Part shown: positions 5,649 to 5,940 of the stretch, one piece after another
How positions within the stretch are numbered: position 1 is the stretch's first letter
Layout of the letters: every line of letters begins with the position of its first letter
Assembly (NCBI GenBank): GCA_030618325.1
Contig: JAUXDP010000202.1
Location: 1 to 5,940 of the forward strand
DNA length: 5,940 bases
Direction of reading: 5' to 3'
Source of the DNA: Methylococcaceae bacterium
Lineage (GTDB): Bacteria; Pseudomonadota; Gammaproteobacteria; Methylococcales; Methylomonadaceae
Notes under the pieces: model-generated
Databases searched by the model: none
What the model saw: the letters and a program-made list of their open reading frames with translations, nothing else
What the model was told of the DNA's origin: nothing
Position numbers and translations under genes: made by a program

Positions 5649-5940
5649 AATCATTATCTTCAACTTCGGGTATTTCTATCTCAGGCTCTTCAACCTCGGG
5701 AACCTCTACCTCAGGCACTTCCACTTCGGGTACTTCAACCTCTGGAACCTCTACCTCAGGTACTTCAACTTCGGGAACCTCTACCTCAGGCACTTCCACT
5801 TCCGGTACTTCCACTTCGGGAACCTCTACCTCAGGCACTTCCACTTCCGGTACTTCAACCTCTGGAACCTCTACCTCAGGCACTTCCACTTCCGGTACTT
5901 CAACCTCGGGAACCTCTACCTCAGGCACTTCCACTTCCGG
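5647..5940 (-). CDS. Acidic PEVEV pentapeptide-repeat protein, 3' part of gene
   Basis: I do not recognise a named family. The frame is open to the right edge, so the N-terminus is missing and no start can be chosen; internal GTG codons are valines of the repeat. The 97 visible residues are almost entirely (P-E-V-E-V)n, degenerating near the end to [14 protein letters not shown] before TAG. Proline at every fifth position and two glutamates per unit predict an extended, strongly acidic, non-globular rod or linker with no cysteine, lysine or aromatic residue. Operon position before an outer-membrane barrel suggests an envelope or exported protein, but no signal peptide is visible. It could be a periplasmic spacer, a surface stalk, or the low-complexity tail of a larger protein. 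A repeat tract of this purity should vary in length between strains. Confidence 0.75.
   Translation of the reverse strand, partial: PEVEVPEVEVPEVEVPEVEVPEVEVPEVEVPEVEVPEVEVPEVEVPEVEVPEVEVPEVEVPEVEVPEVEVPEVEVPEVEVPEVEEPEIEIPEVEDND
5671..5940 (-). repeat. 15-bp tandem repeat array with 45-bp higher-order period
   Basis: Eighteen consecutive 15-bp units run from 5671 to the edge, each encoding one pentapeptide. Three unit types recur on the plus strand: AACCTCTACCTCAGG, CACTTCCACTTCNGG and TACTTC(A/C)AC(C/T)TCNGG, mostly cycling in that order to give a 45-bp super-unit. The unit types start at 5701, 5716 and 5731, and the cycle returns at 5776, 5821, 5866 and 5911. At 5746-5775 the middle type is missing, so one 15-bp unit was probably lost there. 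Confidence 0.93.

Noticed and set aside
5647..5934. Treating the PEVEV frame as a complete 95-residue protein starting at GTG 5934
   Set aside because: That GTG is a valine codon of the repeat and the frame runs unbroken to the window edge.
5650..5940. Regular repeats that might suggest a CRISPR array
   Set aside because: The 15-bp units are contiguous with no spacers and keep one coding frame, so this is a coding tandem repeat.

Overview
The window is an AT-rich stretch of bacterial chromosome, most likely from a gammaproteobacterium. I infer this from the gene families, not from any marker gene: an HvfA-like metallophore precursor, an ECF sigma/zinc-finger anti-sigma pair, an acetoacetyl-CoA synthetase and a MetA-pathway-type outer-membrane barrel. 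The genus cannot be fixed; a free-living or symbiotic methane or sulfur oxidiser is only a guess.

Layout. Positions 1-717 are the right part of an IS3-family insertion sequence with an apparently intact DD(35)E transposase, entering from the left edge and ending in a terminal inverted repeat that carries an outward-facing TTGACA. About 70 bases further on is a complete acetoacetate-CoA ligase gene (786-2732, +). Everything after it lies on the minus strand. Reading leftward in transcription order from the right edge: a partial gene for an acidic protein of Pro-Glu-Val-Glu-Val pentapeptides (5940-5647); an outer-membrane beta-barrel gene with a coupled start (5639-4881); a 186-base intergenic region; an HvfA-like secreted precursor with EGKCG motifs (4694-4230); a perfect 9-bp dyad; an ECF sigma factor (4108-3536); its HxxxCxxC anti-sigma partner (3529-3284); and a broken cyclic-nucleotide-binding-domain gene (3195-2794) that converges on the ligase gene.

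How it may work together. The most interesting part is 3284-4694. An EGKCG-repeat precursor of the type modified by DUF692/MNIO enzymes to bind copper sits directly upstream of an ECF sigma/anti-sigma pair. The maturation genes hvfB (DUF692) and hvfC (DUF2063), which usually follow the precursor, are absent. The dyad after hvfA could attenuate read-through, giving much precursor and little sigma factor. The repeat-protein/barrel pair next to it is a second envelope-directed unit on the same strand; a shared metal or envelope-stress role is conjecture. The IS element and the pseudogene show that the left half has been rearranged recently enough to leave recognisable remains.
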